A stretch of DNA of 64,000 bases, taken from positions 248,001 through 312,000 of the forward strand of contig JBMNKL010000001.1 in NCBI GenBank assembly GCA_050952225.1, given 5' to 3'. Position numbers and translations under genes: made by a program. Below are positions 42,737 to 52,206 of the stretch, in pieces. The notes under the pieces are model-generated. The model had not been told where the DNA came from. It did no database searches and saw nothing but the letters and a program-made list of their open reading frames with translations. How positions within the stretch are numbered: position 1 is the stretch's first letter; every line of letters starts with the position of its first letter. This DNA is from JBMNKL01 sp050952225. Its GTDB lineage: Bacteria; Bacillota; Clostridia; Acetivibrionales; DTU013.

Positions 42737-42813
42737 TGGTGCGCCCAGTAGGACTTGAACCCGCAACCTTCTGGTCCGTAGCCAGACGCTCTATCCAGTT
42801 GAGCTATGGGCGC
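42737..42813 (-). tRNA. tRNA-Arg (ACG anticodon)
   Basis: Minus strand: acceptor GCGCCCA/TGGGCGC with A discriminator and encoded CCA, D-arm AGCTCAACTGGATAGAGC, anticodon stem TCTGG/CCAGA with loop CTACGGA (anticodon ACG), T-loop GGTTCAAGTCC. The A34 would be edited to inosine by TadA. Confidence 0.96.
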
Positions 42814-42919
42814 GTTATTGTCAGCGCCGCCTTCATGTCCGTCCGGCCATGTCAACGGCGCATATACTATGATAATACATCCGGTTCGCAAAATCAACTG
42901 TATTTATTCGGGACTGGCT

Positions 42920-43978
42920 TCAACCCTTGCCCTTGGCAATAATACTCTTTCTGTAGGCTTCGCCTTCCCAGTTCAGTATAAACCCGATATCCTTGTCCGA
43001 CATTGTCTTCAGCGTCAAACCGCTTTTCTTGACCCAGCTTATTATATAGAAGTATGCGGCAAGCGTCTCCTCCATACCCATGGCTTCGTTCAGGGATGCC
43101 GTATAGACCAGGTCACCCGTTTTAGGGTTGATGTTCAGCTTTTTACCGGTTCCGTCAAAGGCGAAATTGCCGTGCAGGTAGACCAGCTGGTCCGGGTAAA
43201 GCACGTTGCTGTCAATAAAGTCAGCGTCAAAATCACCGGACCTGAAAATATCAATAAGATACCGGGTGTCGCTTCTGAAAGTATTTTCGCTGATTTCCCT
43301 GAGCCTGATCTCCGGGAATTTCTCATCAATCCCCAGGTAAGCCTTGATGGTGTCGTTGATTTCGTCATGCAGCTCTGCACAGGCTTTGGCGTCATCATCG
43401 GTAACAATCAGCCCGTGGTTTTCCATAAATATAACCTGGGGAAACCTATCGCCGCTGTCCAGGGATTTCCTGACATACTCGTTTATTTTCAAGGTAAGCG
43501 CGAACCCCGGGCTGATATACGGAATCCATACCGTCTTGTAATCCTTGTTTCCGAATATCCGCCGGACCAGCCCGGAACCGTTTTGGGCGCAGCAAAGAAT
43601 ATTGGCATATACGGCGTGGGTGTGGATGACATACTTTTGCAGGATGGAGTGAAACCCTGCCTCCACCGAGGGACGAAGCCTGGCAAGACCTTCGTATTCA
43701 ACCACGTTGCTCCTTACAAATTCGGCGCTTTCCTTCTCGTAATCCCTGTCGGCACTCAATTCAACATTATTGTGATATTCCTTTATGTTCTTGTAGTTGA
43801 TTACAACAAATCCTTCCCTGGCCGTAACCTGTTTTAGCTTGAATCCGGATGCTTTAACCGCCATGAGCGTATCATCCAGCTTGGCGGAGGTGTTCCCGCC
43901 GCCTCCCTGCGTATAGTCACAGCGGTTTCCCGCCTTCTGAGATATATATTCCAGTCCCTCTAAAGCCTTTTTGATCAT
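42920..43978 (-). CDS. rhaD: Class II aldolase, probable rhamnulose-1-phosphate aldolase
   Basis: A 352-residue class II aldolase/adducin-type enzyme. It would split L-rhamnulose-1-phosphate into DHAP and L-lactaldehyde. Visible motifs: phosphate-binding GGGGNTSAKLDD, zinc-ligand pair in VIHTHAVYANIL, and a later His in FMENHGLIVTDDD. The start ATG (43976-43978) follows GGAGGGTACC. It is longer than E. coli RhaD (about 274 residues) and closer to the aldolase half of RhaE-type fusions; no aldehyde dehydrogenase is attached. Operon rhaB-rhaA-rhaD fixes the pathway. Confidence 0.85.
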   Translation of the reverse strand: MIKKALEGLEYISQKAGNRCDYTQGGGGNTSAKLDDTLMAVKASGFKLKQVTAREGFVVINYKNIKEYHNNVELSADRDYEKESAEFVRSNVVEYEGLARLRPSVEAGFHSILQKYVIHTHAVYANILCCAQNGSGLVRRIFGNKDYKTVWIPYISPGFALTLKINEYVRKSLDSGDRFPQVIFMENHGLIVTDDDAKACAELHDEINDTIKAYLGIDEKFPEIRLREISENTFRSDTRYLIDIFRSGDFDADFIDSNVLYPDQLVYLHGNFAFDGTGKKLNINPKTGDLVYTASLNEAMGMEETLAAYFYIISWVKKSGLTLKTMSDKDIGFILNWEGEAYRKSIIAKGKG

Positions 43979-43990
43979 GGTACCCTCCAA

Positions 43991-45268
43991 TCACGTCCTC
44001 TTTTGAAGCACGGTTTCCTCGTATTTCTGAATCTCCTTCAGCCAGTCAGAGCCCACAGGAACTCCCATTTCGAAACAGAATTTATCCCACACGGCTCCAA
44101 ATGGCAGGCTTTTGAATTCCTCCATCAAGGCAAGTCTGTTGCCGTAATTTCCGGCTTTTTCCGCATCGGTTATAAGATGGGTGGGTTCGAGCAGTGAAAT
44201 CAGTATGGACTTCAATGCCGCTCTTGTACCGGTAACCCAGGCGGTAATACGGTTGATGCTTCCGTCAAAAAAGTCAAGGGCGTAATATACCCTGTCAAAG
44301 GCATTGCATCTTTTGATTTCCTGGGCCACCGCCAAAAGGTCGTCGTTCAGTATGACTACATGGTCGCTGTCCCAGCGCACCGGCCGGCTGACATGAAGCA
44401 GAAGGTCGTCGGTGTAGGGAAGAACCGCGGATATCTTGTCTGCGATGCTTTCTGTAAGATGGAAATGTCCCATGTCCATGCAAACAGTAATTTTATTCTT
44501 AAGGGCATAGCTCAGGACAAATTCATGGGAACATACGGTGTAGGATTCCACACCAATACCGAACAATTTGCTTTCCAGCGCATCGATCAGATATTTCCTG
44601 TCATATTTCTCTTCCAGTATTTCATCCAGGGATTTCTTCATCTGGAGCCGGTAGCCCAGCCGGTCGGCAGGAACGTCTTTCATTCCGTCCGGAAGCCATA
44701 TGTTCATGACGCAGGGAGTGCCAAGCTCTTTGCCGATGTCGGCCGCTATTCTCCGGCAAGCCTTGACATGCCGTACCCAGAAGGAACGGACCTTTTCATC
44801 CTTGCTGCCCAGCGTGAACCCTGATGCAGCCATGGGGTGGCCAAAACAGGTAGGGTTGAAGTCGATACCGATGCCAAGTTTTTTTGCCCAGTCGATCCAC
44901 TTTCTGAAATGGCGGGTTTCTATCTGGTCCCTTTCTACGGTTTCACCGTCCGTTTCCAGGTAAATGGCGTGAAGATTGACCCTGTGCTTACCCGGGATAA
45001 GGCTGAAGGCTTTTTCGTAGTCTGCCCTGAGCTCATCGCCGTTTCTCGCCCGGCCGGGGTAGTTTCCGGTGCTTAAAATCCCTCCGTCCGGCCCCCCGGC
45101 ATTGGCTTCAAAGCCCCTTACATCATCACCCTGCCAGCAGTGCAGGGATATCTTCATTTCTTTGATTTTCTCCAGGACCGAATCGGTATCAACCCCATAA
45201 GCCGAATAAACTTTTCTGGCATAGGAATAACCCTCGTTAATCCTTTCTCTCAGGCTGACATCACTCAT
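43991..45268 (-). CDS. rhaA: L-rhamnose isomerase
   Basis: A 425-residue enzyme converting L-rhamnose to L-rhamnulose. RhaA signatures are clear: SLHCWQGDDVRGFE, VNLHAIYLETDGE, IDFNPTCFGHPMAASGFTLG, and the metal-site helices VCMDMGHFHLTESIADKI and LHVSRPVRWDSDHVV. Start ATG 45266-45268 follows GGAAGGAGATG; the ORF extension to 45307 lacks a ribosome binding site. The 50-bp gap from rhaB holds an A/C-rich operator candidate. Confidence 0.95.
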   Translation of the reverse strand: MSDVSLRERINEGYSYARKVYSAYGVDTDSVLEKIKEMKISLHCWQGDDVRGFEANAGGPDGGILSTGNYPGRARNGDELRADYEKAFSLIPGKHRVNLHAIYLETDGETVERDQIETRHFRKWIDWAKKLGIGIDFNPTCFGHPMAASGFTLGSKDEKVRSFWVRHVKACRRIAADIGKELGTPCVMNIWLPDGMKDVPADRLGYRLQMKKSLDEILEEKYDRKYLIDALESKLFGIGVESYTVCSHEFVLSYALKNKITVCMDMGHFHLTESIADKISAVLPYTDDLLLHVSRPVRWDSDHVVILNDDLLAVAQEIKRCNAFDRVYYALDFFDGSINRITAWVTGTRAALKSILISLLEPTHLITDAEKAGNYGNRLALMEEFKSLPFGAVWDKFCFEMGVPVGSDWLKEIQKYEETVLQKRT

Positions 45269-45295
45269 TTTAACATCTCCTTCCCCATTGGTACT

Positions 45296-45317
45296 GAAAC
45301 AACACACACAAACACAA
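45296..45317. promoter_or_regulatory. Candidate DeoR-regulator operator, rhaB-rhaA gap
   Basis: A 22-base A/C-rich sequence with core AAACAACACA then ACAAACACAA, identical at 20 of 22 positions to 49560-49581 at the sugar-transporter promoter. Sharing between the two arms of the locus suggests a common regulator, most simply the DeoR protein encoded at 47022. Confidence 0.55.
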
Positions 45318-45318
45318 T

Positions 45319-46797
45319 CTAATCGTTTTTCTTTGCTGAAACAACCTTTATAAACCTGTCATAGGCTTCCTCCCACTGATCCGATTCCTGCGGCATGAAC
45401 TCTGCCAGGGTTTCGGATCTCTTTACCAGTGTCCTGCCTTCATCCAGGCTCTTGATTTCTTTCAATGCCATCAATTGAACAATAAGATTGCCTATGGCAG
45501 TTGCCTCCGCCGGGCCCGTAATAACAGGCCGTGCCGTGGCGTTGGCGGTAAACTGATTCAGCATTTTGTTTTTGGAGCCCCCGCCCACCACATGCAGCAC
45601 AGGTATTTTATATCCCACAATCTCTTCAAGGGATTCAACAGCCATCCGGTATTTCAGGGCGAGGCTTTCCATGATGCAACGGACAACCTGGCCTTTTGAC
45701 CCGGGTATTTTTTGTCCTGTCTTTTTGCAATACTCCCGGATTTTCCGCGGCATGCCGCCCGGACTGAAAAAGGTGATATCGTCGGGATCAATAAACGCCA
45801 GGAAAGGTTCGGAGGCGTATGCCATGTTAACCAGGTCATCAAAGGATAAAGCTGCCCCTTCTTTTTCCCATTCTCTTTTGCATTCCTGGAATATCCACAG
45901 CCCCATAATGTTCTTTAAAAGCCTTGTACTCCTGTTATAACCGCCCTCATTTGTATAATTCAAGCTGAAACTGAGATCATTTATAATTGGTTCCTCGGAT
46001 TCCACGCCCAGCAGCGACCATGTGCCGCTGCTTATGTAAGCATAAGGCCCTTCTCCCGCGGGAACCGAGATAACGGCGCTTCCGGTATCATGCTCGGCAA
46101 CCGCAACCAGGGGTACCCGGCCTGTTCCGAGCTCACCGGCAACTCTTTCGGTCAATCGGCCGGCCATTTCTCCGGCATCCACGATATTGGTCAGAATTTC
46201 CAGCGGTATACCCAGCTTCTCCAGTAAATATTTGTCCCAGCCCGAGTCCTTGGGGCCAATCATCTGTGATGTGCTGGCTATGGTGTATTCGCACGTTTTT
46301 TCACCGGTAAGAAAGTACCTGAGCAAATCCGGGATAAACAGCATGGCAGATGCCCTGTCCAGCAGATCCGGGTTGCCAGTTTTCAACGAAAAGAGTTGGA
46401 ACAGCGTGTTAAAAGGCTGTAACTGAATTCCTGTCCGCTCATATATAACATTGCCGGGTATCAGCTCAAAGACCTTGTTCATGGTGGCTTCGGCGGAATT
46501 CCTGTAATGATAGGGATTGGCCAAAAGCCTGCCGTCTTTGTCCAAAAGGCCGACATCCACTCCCCAGGTGTCAATTCCAATGGAGGACAGTTCCGTTCCC
46601 GCTGCCAGGGCCGCTTTTGATATCCCCTGCATCATTTCATGGAACAGTCTTAAAATATCCCAATACAGGCCATCGGCAAGTTGTACCGGGTCATTGGGGA
46701 ATCTGTGCAATTCCCGGAGCGACAGCCTTTCACCGTCAAAATCCCCAAGAATGGCCCGTCCGCTTGATGCACCGTAATCGAAAGCCAACAGCTTCAA
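45319..46797 (-). CDS. rhaB: Rhamnulokinase
   Basis: A 492-residue FGGY-family kinase that phosphorylates L-rhamnulose at O-1. N-terminal phosphate motif FDYGASSGRAILGDFDG, substrate-region SIGIDTWGVDVGLLD, and C-terminal nucleotide-binding VVGGGSKNKMLNQFTANATA and GPAEATAIGN are typical of RhaB. Start TTG (46795-46797) follows GGGGGAGTG. First gene of the minus-strand rha operon, divergent from the DeoR regulator. The 224-bp intergenic (46798-47021) carries promoters in both directions, including a minus-strand TATAAT at about 46853, and a third A-rich operator-like stretch (46943-46961). Confidence 0.95.
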   Translation of the reverse strand: MKLLAFDYGASSGRAILGDFDGERLSLRELHRFPNDPVQLADGLYWDILRLFHEMMQGISKAALAAGTELSSIGIDTWGVDVGLLDKDGRLLANPYHYRNSAEATMNKVFELIPGNVIYERTGIQLQPFNTLFQLFSLKTGNPDLLDRASAMLFIPDLLRYFLTGEKTCEYTIASTSQMIGPKDSGWDKYLLEKLGIPLEILTNIVDAGEMAGRLTERVAGELGTGRVPLVAVAEHDTGSAVISVPAGEGPYAYISSGTWSLLGVESEEPIINDLSFSLNYTNEGGYNRSTRLLKNIMGLWIFQECKREWEKEGAALSFDDLVNMAYASEPFLAFIDPDDITFFSPGGMPRKIREYCKKTGQKIPGSKGQVVRCIMESLALKYRMAVESLEEIVGYKIPVLHVVGGGSKNKMLNQFTANATARPVITGPAEATAIGNLIVQLMALKEIKSLDEGRTLVKRSETLAEFMPQESDQWEEAYDRFIKVVSAKKND

Positions 46798-47021
46798 TGT
46801 TCACTCCCCCTTCAAACATAAAGATACAGTTCTCATGCCATTCATTGCCTTTATTATAAAACATATTATTGAAAATTGACATAGTGTACGTTAATCTTTC
46901 CTGGTTCTTTCATGATATATAATATCAGGAATAAACATTTTTGAAAACAATCAATCAAAAATGTGATATAATTTTGATATGATTTTATTCAATGAGTTCG
47001 GTTTTAACAAGGAGCACACGG

Positions 47022-47792
47022 ATGTTTGCCATTGAGAGACTTAATAAAATCAAGGAAATCTTGTTCAGGGAAAAGCGAGTCGATGTTTTTGAACTTAGCG
47101 AGATGTTTTCCGTAACCGAAGTAACAATCCGGAGAGATCTCGATAAACTTGAGCAGGAAGGCTTTCTTATAAAGACATACGGGGGAGCCGTTCTAAACGA
47201 GAAATACCTGGATAGCCCTTCAATTGCGAGTTTTATGGAAAGGGCCAGTGAAGAAAAGCAAATGATCGGAAAAATCGCGTCCGCGATGGTCGAGGACGGG
47301 GATGCCATATTCCTGAGCCCGGGTTCCACCTGTCTTGAAATAGCCCGTAATATCAAGCAAAAAAGAGTAACCGTTGTGACCAACGATCTGGTAACGGGCC
47401 TTGAGCTTCGTAACAGCCCCGGGGTGAAGGTTATTGTTACAGGCGGTGACCTTATCCAATCCACCTCAACCCTTGTGGGCGGCTTTACACTTCAGGCTCT
47501 GCATGGCATTTATATAAGTAAAGCGTTTATTGGCGTCAAGGGAATCAACTTCAATTCCGGGTATACTGTTGACAGCTATGAAGAGGTAATGGTGGTTGAA
47601 GAAGTGAGGAAAAAATCCAACGACCTCATCATCATCGCCGACTATACAAAATTCAATTATACTGCATTCGCCAGGCTGGGCGATTTGCAGATGGCCAAAA
47701 AAGTAATCACCAATAAGCAAGTTCCCGCTGAATATAAAAAATATTATTTTGAAAACGATATAAAATTATATACAACCTTTGAGTTTGAGTAA
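47022..47792 (+). CDS. DeoR-family transcription regulator of the rhamnose locus
   Basis: A 256-residue regulator. N-terminal winged HTH RLNKIKEILFREKRVDVFEL, with recognition helix VTEVTIRRDLDKLEQEGFL, then the sugar-phosphate-sensing DeoR C-domain (VTVVTNDLVTGLEL, GVKVIVTGGDLI, DLIIIADYTKFN). These proteins usually repress and are released by a phosphorylated intermediate, here plausibly rhamnulose-1-phosphate (inference). Start ATG 47022 follows AAGGAG; the earlier in-frame start at 46992 lacks one. Lies between rhaB and the transporter genes. Confidence 0.9.
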   Translation: MFAIERLNKIKEILFREKRVDVFELSEMFSVTEVTIRRDLDKLEQEGFLIKTYGGAVLNEKYLDSPSIASFMERASEEKQMIGKIASAMVEDGDAIFLSPGSTCLEIARNIKQKRVTVVTNDLVTGLELRNSPGVKVIVTGGDLIQSTSTLVGGFTLQALHGIYISKAFIGVKGINFNSGYTVDSYEEVMVVEEVRKKSNDLIIIADYTKFNYTAFARLGDLQMAKKVITNKQVPAEYKKYYFENDIKLYTTFEFE

Positions 47793-47833
47793 GCCTTGAT
47801 ACCGTGGCAATCTGTGGAAAGAGGGTTTATTAG

Positions 47834-49354
47834 TTGGGCAAGTATTTGGAAATGAAAAAAATAACCAAGCGGTTCAATGATAATCTGATTCTTGACCGTA
47901 TAGATTTTAGTGTTGAAAAAGGTCAGGTCCATGCGATTGTAGGTGAGAACGGAGCAGGGAAAACCACCCTTATGAAGATTCTCGCAGGGCTTTATACCCC
48001 CGATTCCGGTGAAATATTTATAGATGGGAAAAAAGTTATTATTGATTCACCCAGGAAAGCCCAGGATCTCGGCATTTCAATGATATACCAGGAAATAAGA
48101 CTGTTTCCAGATTTAAACGTCACCCAGAACATCTTTATCAAGAGGGAACCCCTGGTAAAACCAAAATGGCTGAGGCTTATTAACTGGGACGAAGCATACA
48201 GGGAAACCATCCGGTACCTGGAAGCCTTCAAGCTGAATATAAACCCCCGGAGCCCGGTGAGCCTGCTTAGCCTGGGTCAGCAAAAATTTGTGGAAATTAT
48301 AAAGGCGCTCTCCCAAAAATCAAATATTCTAATCATGGACGAGACCACCGCGGCCTTAACCGAATCAGAGATTCAACTCCTTCTTGAGGCTGTCAGGTCC
48401 ATCAAAAAACTGGGAGTGGCAGTCATTTTCATCTCGCACAGGCTGGAAGAAATCAAGCAAATTGCCGATGCGGTAACCGTATTGCGGGACGGCAGGGTGA
48501 TACGCTCCTCGGCCATCGGCGAAGTCGATTACGATGAAATTATCAGGGAGATGGCAGGCGGGGAACTAAAGGACAGGTACCCTAAAATAAAAATTAATCC
48601 CGGCAATGAAGTTTTACGGGTTGAGAACCTTAATTACAGCGGAATATTGAAAAACATCAACCTGGAAGTTAGAAAAGGCGAAATCTTTGGGATAACAGGC
48701 TTAAGCGGTTCGGGCAGGAGAACACTGGCCAAGGTGCTGTTCGGCATCAACACTCCCTATGAAGGCTGTATCCGTATCAACGGAAAGACCTTCAAGTCCA
48801 TATCCCCGAGAATCGCTATGAAATACGGCCTTTGCTATGTTGCCGGCATCGGTACCGATGAGGGCCTGATTAAGCAGGAAACGGTCTCAAAAAACATAAC
48901 CCTGACCAATCTGAAAAGGATTTCCAAGGCAGGTATCATCAGTCCGTCCCTGGAGTCCAGGCATGTTTCGGACCTGATCGAAAGGCTTGAAATTTCCGCC
49001 CGGAACAAGGATATCGTAGGCACCTTGAGCGGCGGCAAGCAAAAGAAGGTCAGCCTTGCCAAGTGGCTTTTCAACAATGCCAAAATATTAATTATTGATG
49101 AACCCACCGCCGGTATTGATATCAGCTCCAAGGTTGATATTTATAATATCATTAACGAATTGGCTATGTCGGGCGCCTCGGTTATCATGATATCCTCGGA
49201 TCTTTCCGAAGCAATCGGGATGTGTGACAGGATCGCCATCATGTATAACGGCGAAATAAGGAAAACCCTTGATAAAAAAGATGCGACCCGTGCCAAAATC
49301 ATACACTATGCGTCGGGTGGAAACGATGACGATATTCCCCTGGATGAAGACTAG
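47834..49354 (+). CDS. Sugar ABC transporter ATP-binding protein (RbsA-like), copy 1
   Basis: A 506-residue double-ATPase of the ribose/monosaccharide importer type. First domain: Walker A GENGAGKTT, a changed signature LSLGQ, Walker B ILIMDETTAAL with Thr in place of the usual Pro. Second domain: Walker A-like GLSGSGRRT (Arg for Lys, usual for RbsA domain 2), signature LSGGK, ILIIDEPTAGID. Start TTG follows GAGGGTTTATTAG; the Met five codons on is an alternative. It closely follows deoR but is separated by 302 bp and a new promoter from the second transporter set, which has its own ATPase. Probably an extra or alternative ATPase for the same permeases. Confidence 0.85.
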   Translation: MGKYLEMKKITKRFNDNLILDRIDFSVEKGQVHAIVGENGAGKTTLMKILAGLYTPDSGEIFIDGKKVIIDSPRKAQDLGISMIYQEIRLFPDLNVTQNIFIKREPLVKPKWLRLINWDEAYRETIRYLEAFKLNINPRSPVSLLSLGQQKFVEIIKALSQKSNILIMDETTAALTESEIQLLLEAVRSIKKLGVAVIFISHRLEEIKQIADAVTVLRDGRVIRSSAIGEVDYDEIIREMAGGELKDRYPKIKINPGNEVLRVENLNYSGILKNINLEVRKGEIFGITGLSGSGRRTLAKVLFGINTPYEGCIRINGKTFKSISPRIAMKYGLCYVAGIGTDEGLIKQETVSKNITLTNLKRISKAGIISPSLESRHVSDLIERLEISARNKDIVGTLSGGKQKKVSLAKWLFNNAKILIIDEPTAGIDISSKVDIYNIINELAMSGASVIMISSDLSEAIGMCDRIAIMYNGEIRKTLDKKDATRAKIIHYASGGNDDDIPLDED

Positions 49355-49525
49355 GATGTCGCTGCCGGGTTTTTAGCCATTCTGCTGTTCCATTCAGCCA
49401 TTCTGTTGTTCTGTGACATAAACACCAGGAAACATAATCATTCATGACAAGTGAAATTATTCTTGCTTGAGAATATGTTTATAAGATTAACATGTTAAAT
49501 TCTTCACTTTTCTATGATTATCTGT

Positions 49526-49554
49526 TGACTTTTTTATCGATTAAGTTTAATATA
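49526..49554 (+). promoter_or_regulatory. Promoter of the rhamnose transporter operon
   Basis: TTGACT (49526-49531), 17-base spacer, TAATAT (49549-49554). The predicted start of transcription, about 49561, lies inside the shared operator candidate. Confidence 0.7.
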
Positions 49555-49559
49555 AATAT

Positions 49560-49581
49560 AAAACAACACAAACAAACACAA
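49560..49581. promoter_or_regulatory. Candidate DeoR-regulator operator at the transporter promoter
   Basis: Contains a direct repeat AACACAAACA-AACACAAACG (49565-49584) and matches the rhaB-rhaA gap sequence (45296-45317) at 20 of 22 positions. Its position over the start point would allow repression. Confidence 0.55.
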
Positions 49582-49588
49582 ACGAAAC

Positions 49589-49608
49589 ATATTGTTACAT
49601 GACAATAT
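49589..49608. repeat. 7-bp perfect inverted repeat in the transporter leader
   Basis: ATATTGT-TACATG-ACAATAT, between the operator candidate and the first start codon. Could be a second regulator site or a weak RNA hairpin. Nothing else is seen in the 49355-49656 gap. Confidence 0.4.
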
Positions 49609-49656
49609 TCCAAAAAACGAATTTATTTCACAAAAATAATAAACAGGGGTTGCATT

Positions 49657-51165
49657 ATGTCTGATTACATTTTGGAATTGAAAGGAATAACAAAGATATT
49701 CCCTGGGGTCAAGGCTCTTGACAAAGTCAATTTCCAGCTAAAAAAGGGCGAAATACACGCCCTCATGGGAGAAAACGGAGCCGGAAAATCAACTTTCATT
49801 AAAATCATAACCGGTGTTCATCAGCCTGAAGAGGGAGAAATCTACATAAACGGAGAAAAGGTTGAAATCAAAAACCCAAAAGACGCTCAAAGGTACGGTA
49901 TTGCCGCCATTTATCAGCATATCACCTGCTACCCCGACTTAAGCGTCACCGAGAATATCTTCATTGGCCATGAAAAGGTTGAAAAGGTTACCAACCGCAT
50001 CTTGTGGAAAGAAATGCACGCCAAGGCCAGGCAGTTGCTGGACGAGCTCGGGGCGGGGTTTGACCCGAGAACTCAAATGGGTACCCTGAGTATTGCCCAG
50101 CAGCAAATTGTTGAAATCGCAAAGGCGCTGTCTACCAATGCCAAAATAATCATCATGGATGAACCGACCGCCGCCCTTACCAAGAGGGAGAGCGAAAACC
50201 TGTATAAAATAACGGAGAAGCTCCGGGATAACGGAACCTCGATTATTTTCATATCCCACAGGTTCGAGGATATGTACAGGCTGGCAAGCAGGGTTACCGT
50301 GTTCCGCGATGCAAAGTACATAGGCACCTGGCCTGTGGATGGAATCTCCAATGACAAGCTTATTTTTGCAATGGTCGGCCGGGAAATAACCCAGTTGTTT
50401 CCCAAGAGAGAACCCTGTATGGGCGAGGAAGTGCTTCGGGTTGAAAACCTTAGGAGAATCGGGTATTTTGAGGACATTTCATTTTCAGTACGGAAGGGCG
50501 AGATTGTTTCGCTGACCGGTCTTGTCGGCGCAGGAAGAAGCGAGGTATGCCAGTCAATTTTCGGGATTTACCCTTATAACGGCGGCAAAATCTTTATTGA
50601 AGGCCGCGAGGTTTCCATAAAGCATCCACTTGAAGCAATGAGGCTGGGAATCGGATACCTGCCCGAAGACAAGCAAAAACAGGGACTGGTCCTTGATTGG
50701 GCAATTGCGAAAAATATTACGCTGTCAACACTGGAGAAATTCTCCAAAAGAGGCTGGCTCAATGAGGAAAAAGAAAACGAAAGCTCACTGGCCCTTTCAA
50801 AAAAAGTAAATGTAAAGACAACCAGCATCTTTAACCCGGCAAGCTCACTGTCGGGAGGCAACCAACAAAAGGTAATCGTAGCCAAGCTTTTATCGGCTGA
50901 CCTGAAGCTGATAATCCTGGATGAGCCTACAAAGGGTATCGACGTAGGCGCAAAATCCGCCATATATGAAATTATGAATGATTTGGCAAACCAGGGCTAT
51001 GGTATTCTCATGGTTTCTTCAGAGATGCCGGAAGTTCTCGGTATGAGCGACAAGATTCTTGTTATGCGTGAAGGCCGCATAACGGCTACATTTATGAGAG
51101 GCGAAGCAACACAGGAAGCAATTCTTGAAGCAGCGATGCTTAAGAAAACCATGACCAGTGCGTAG
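49657..51165 (+). CDS. Sugar ABC transporter ATP-binding protein (RbsA/RhaT-like), copy 2
   Basis: A 502-residue double-ATPase. Domain 1 has GENGAGKST and IIIMDEPTAAL, with the signature changed to LSIAQQ. Domain 2 has GLVGAGRSE, LSGGNQQK and LIILDEPTKGID. First gene of the operon with two permeases and a binding lipoprotein. Rhamnose/autoinducer-2-type importers use exactly this set: one ABC protein, two permeases, one binding protein. Start ATG is preceded by AACAGGGG. Energises rhamnose import by inference from operon content. Confidence 0.9.
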   Translation: MSDYILELKGITKIFPGVKALDKVNFQLKKGEIHALMGENGAGKSTFIKIITGVHQPEEGEIYINGEKVEIKNPKDAQRYGIAAIYQHITCYPDLSVTENIFIGHEKVEKVTNRILWKEMHAKARQLLDELGAGFDPRTQMGTLSIAQQQIVEIAKALSTNAKIIIMDEPTAALTKRESENLYKITEKLRDNGTSIIFISHRFEDMYRLASRVTVFRDAKYIGTWPVDGISNDKLIFAMVGREITQLFPKREPCMGEEVLRVENLRRIGYFEDISFSVRKGEIVSLTGLVGAGRSEVCQSIFGIYPYNGGKIFIEGREVSIKHPLEAMRLGIGYLPEDKQKQGLVLDWAIAKNITLSTLEKFSKRGWLNEEKENESSLALSKKVNVKTTSIFNPASSLSGGNQQKVIVAKLLSADLKLIILDEPTKGIDVGAKSAIYEIMNDLANQGYGILMVSSEMPEVLGMSDKILVMREGRITATFMRGEATQEAILEAAMLKKTMTSA

Positions 51166-51196
51166 TGTATCAATAAAAAAAGGTGGATTGGCATTT

Positions 51197-52204
51197 ATGT
51201 TTGGTAAAACTCAGAACAAAACGACAACGGGAGAGAGTATCTCCAGGTTCAGAGAATTAGGAATGCTGATGATTATAATACTTGTCTCCTTATTGGTTCA
51301 ATTACGCAATCCGAGTTTCCTAACTCTCGAAAATATCGATGACTTGCTGAAAAACACCGCGATCTTAAGTATCTTGTCTGTGGGCATGATGCTGGTTATT
51401 GTAACAAGGGGCATTGACCTGTCAATAGGCGCAACCCTTGCGCTGTCAGGAATGATTTCGGCGTTAACGGTTTCCGCCAACCCGGGCTTAAGCCCGGTTC
51501 TGGCCATCCTGCTTGGCATCGGCGTTGGCATTGTCTGCGGATCGCTGGTCGGACTCCTGGTCGCAAAGTTCAACATTCTCCCGATCATTGCATCACTGGG
51601 TATGATGAATGTGTACAGGGGCCTTACCTATATCTTGAGCGGAGGTAAATGGGTCAGCTCTTACCAGATGCCCGAAAGCTTCAAAAAAATAGCTACCGGC
51701 AATGTACTGGGGATAAACATGCTGGTTTTCATAGCCATTATTATATACATCATATTCTATTATTTCATTAATCACGTAAGGACGGGAAGACAGATCTACG
51801 CAGTGGGAAGCAATCCCGAATCGGCGAAAATAAGCGGAATAAACAACAGCAAAATATTATTTATTGTGTACGTAATAATGGGTGCCCTGGCCGGACTGGC
51901 CGGTGTCCTTTGGGTATCGAAGTTTGCGTCAGCCCAGGGCGATACAGCCGTAGGGTATGAAATGAATGTCATCGCAGCCTGTGTACTGGGAGGAGTCAGC
52001 ATGGCAGGCGGTTCGGGAAAAATTTCCGGACTTATAATGGGATCGGTGCTGCTCGGCATACTAAATAACGCGCTGCCGCTGGTCAAAGTATCTCCCTTCT
52101 GGCAACAGGCAATCCATGGCGTTATCATTCTCGCTGCCGTATTGATCAATACGCTTGTCAAGAGAAGAGTTGACAAAAATAATCTGTTGAGGAGGAAAAT
52201 TTAA
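51197..52204 (+). CDS. Sugar ABC transporter permease 1
   Basis: A 335-residue BPD_transp_2-type inner-membrane protein with about nine hydrophobic helices. It has the conserved cytoplasmic TRGIDLSIGATLALSGM and GSNPESAKISGIN segments and the AACVLGGVSMAGGSGKI loop. ATG 51197 with AGGTGG upstream is preferred to the start at 51158, which overlaps the ATPase end. Followed two bases later by the second permease. Confidence 0.9.
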   Translation: MFGKTQNKTTTGESISRFRELGMLMIIILVSLLVQLRNPSFLTLENIDDLLKNTAILSILSVGMMLVIVTRGIDLSIGATLALSGMISALTVSANPGLSPVLAILLGIGVGIVCGSLVGLLVAKFNILPIIASLGMMNVYRGLTYILSGGKWVSSYQMPESFKKIATGNVLGINMLVFIAIIIYIIFYYFINHVRTGRQIYAVGSNPESAKISGINNSKILFIVYVIMGALAGLAGVLWVSKFASAQGDTAVGYEMNVIAACVLGGVSMAGGSGKISGLIMGSVLLGILNNALPLVKVSPFWQQAIHGVIILAAVLINTLVKRRVDKNNLLRRKI

Positions 52205-52206
52205 CC

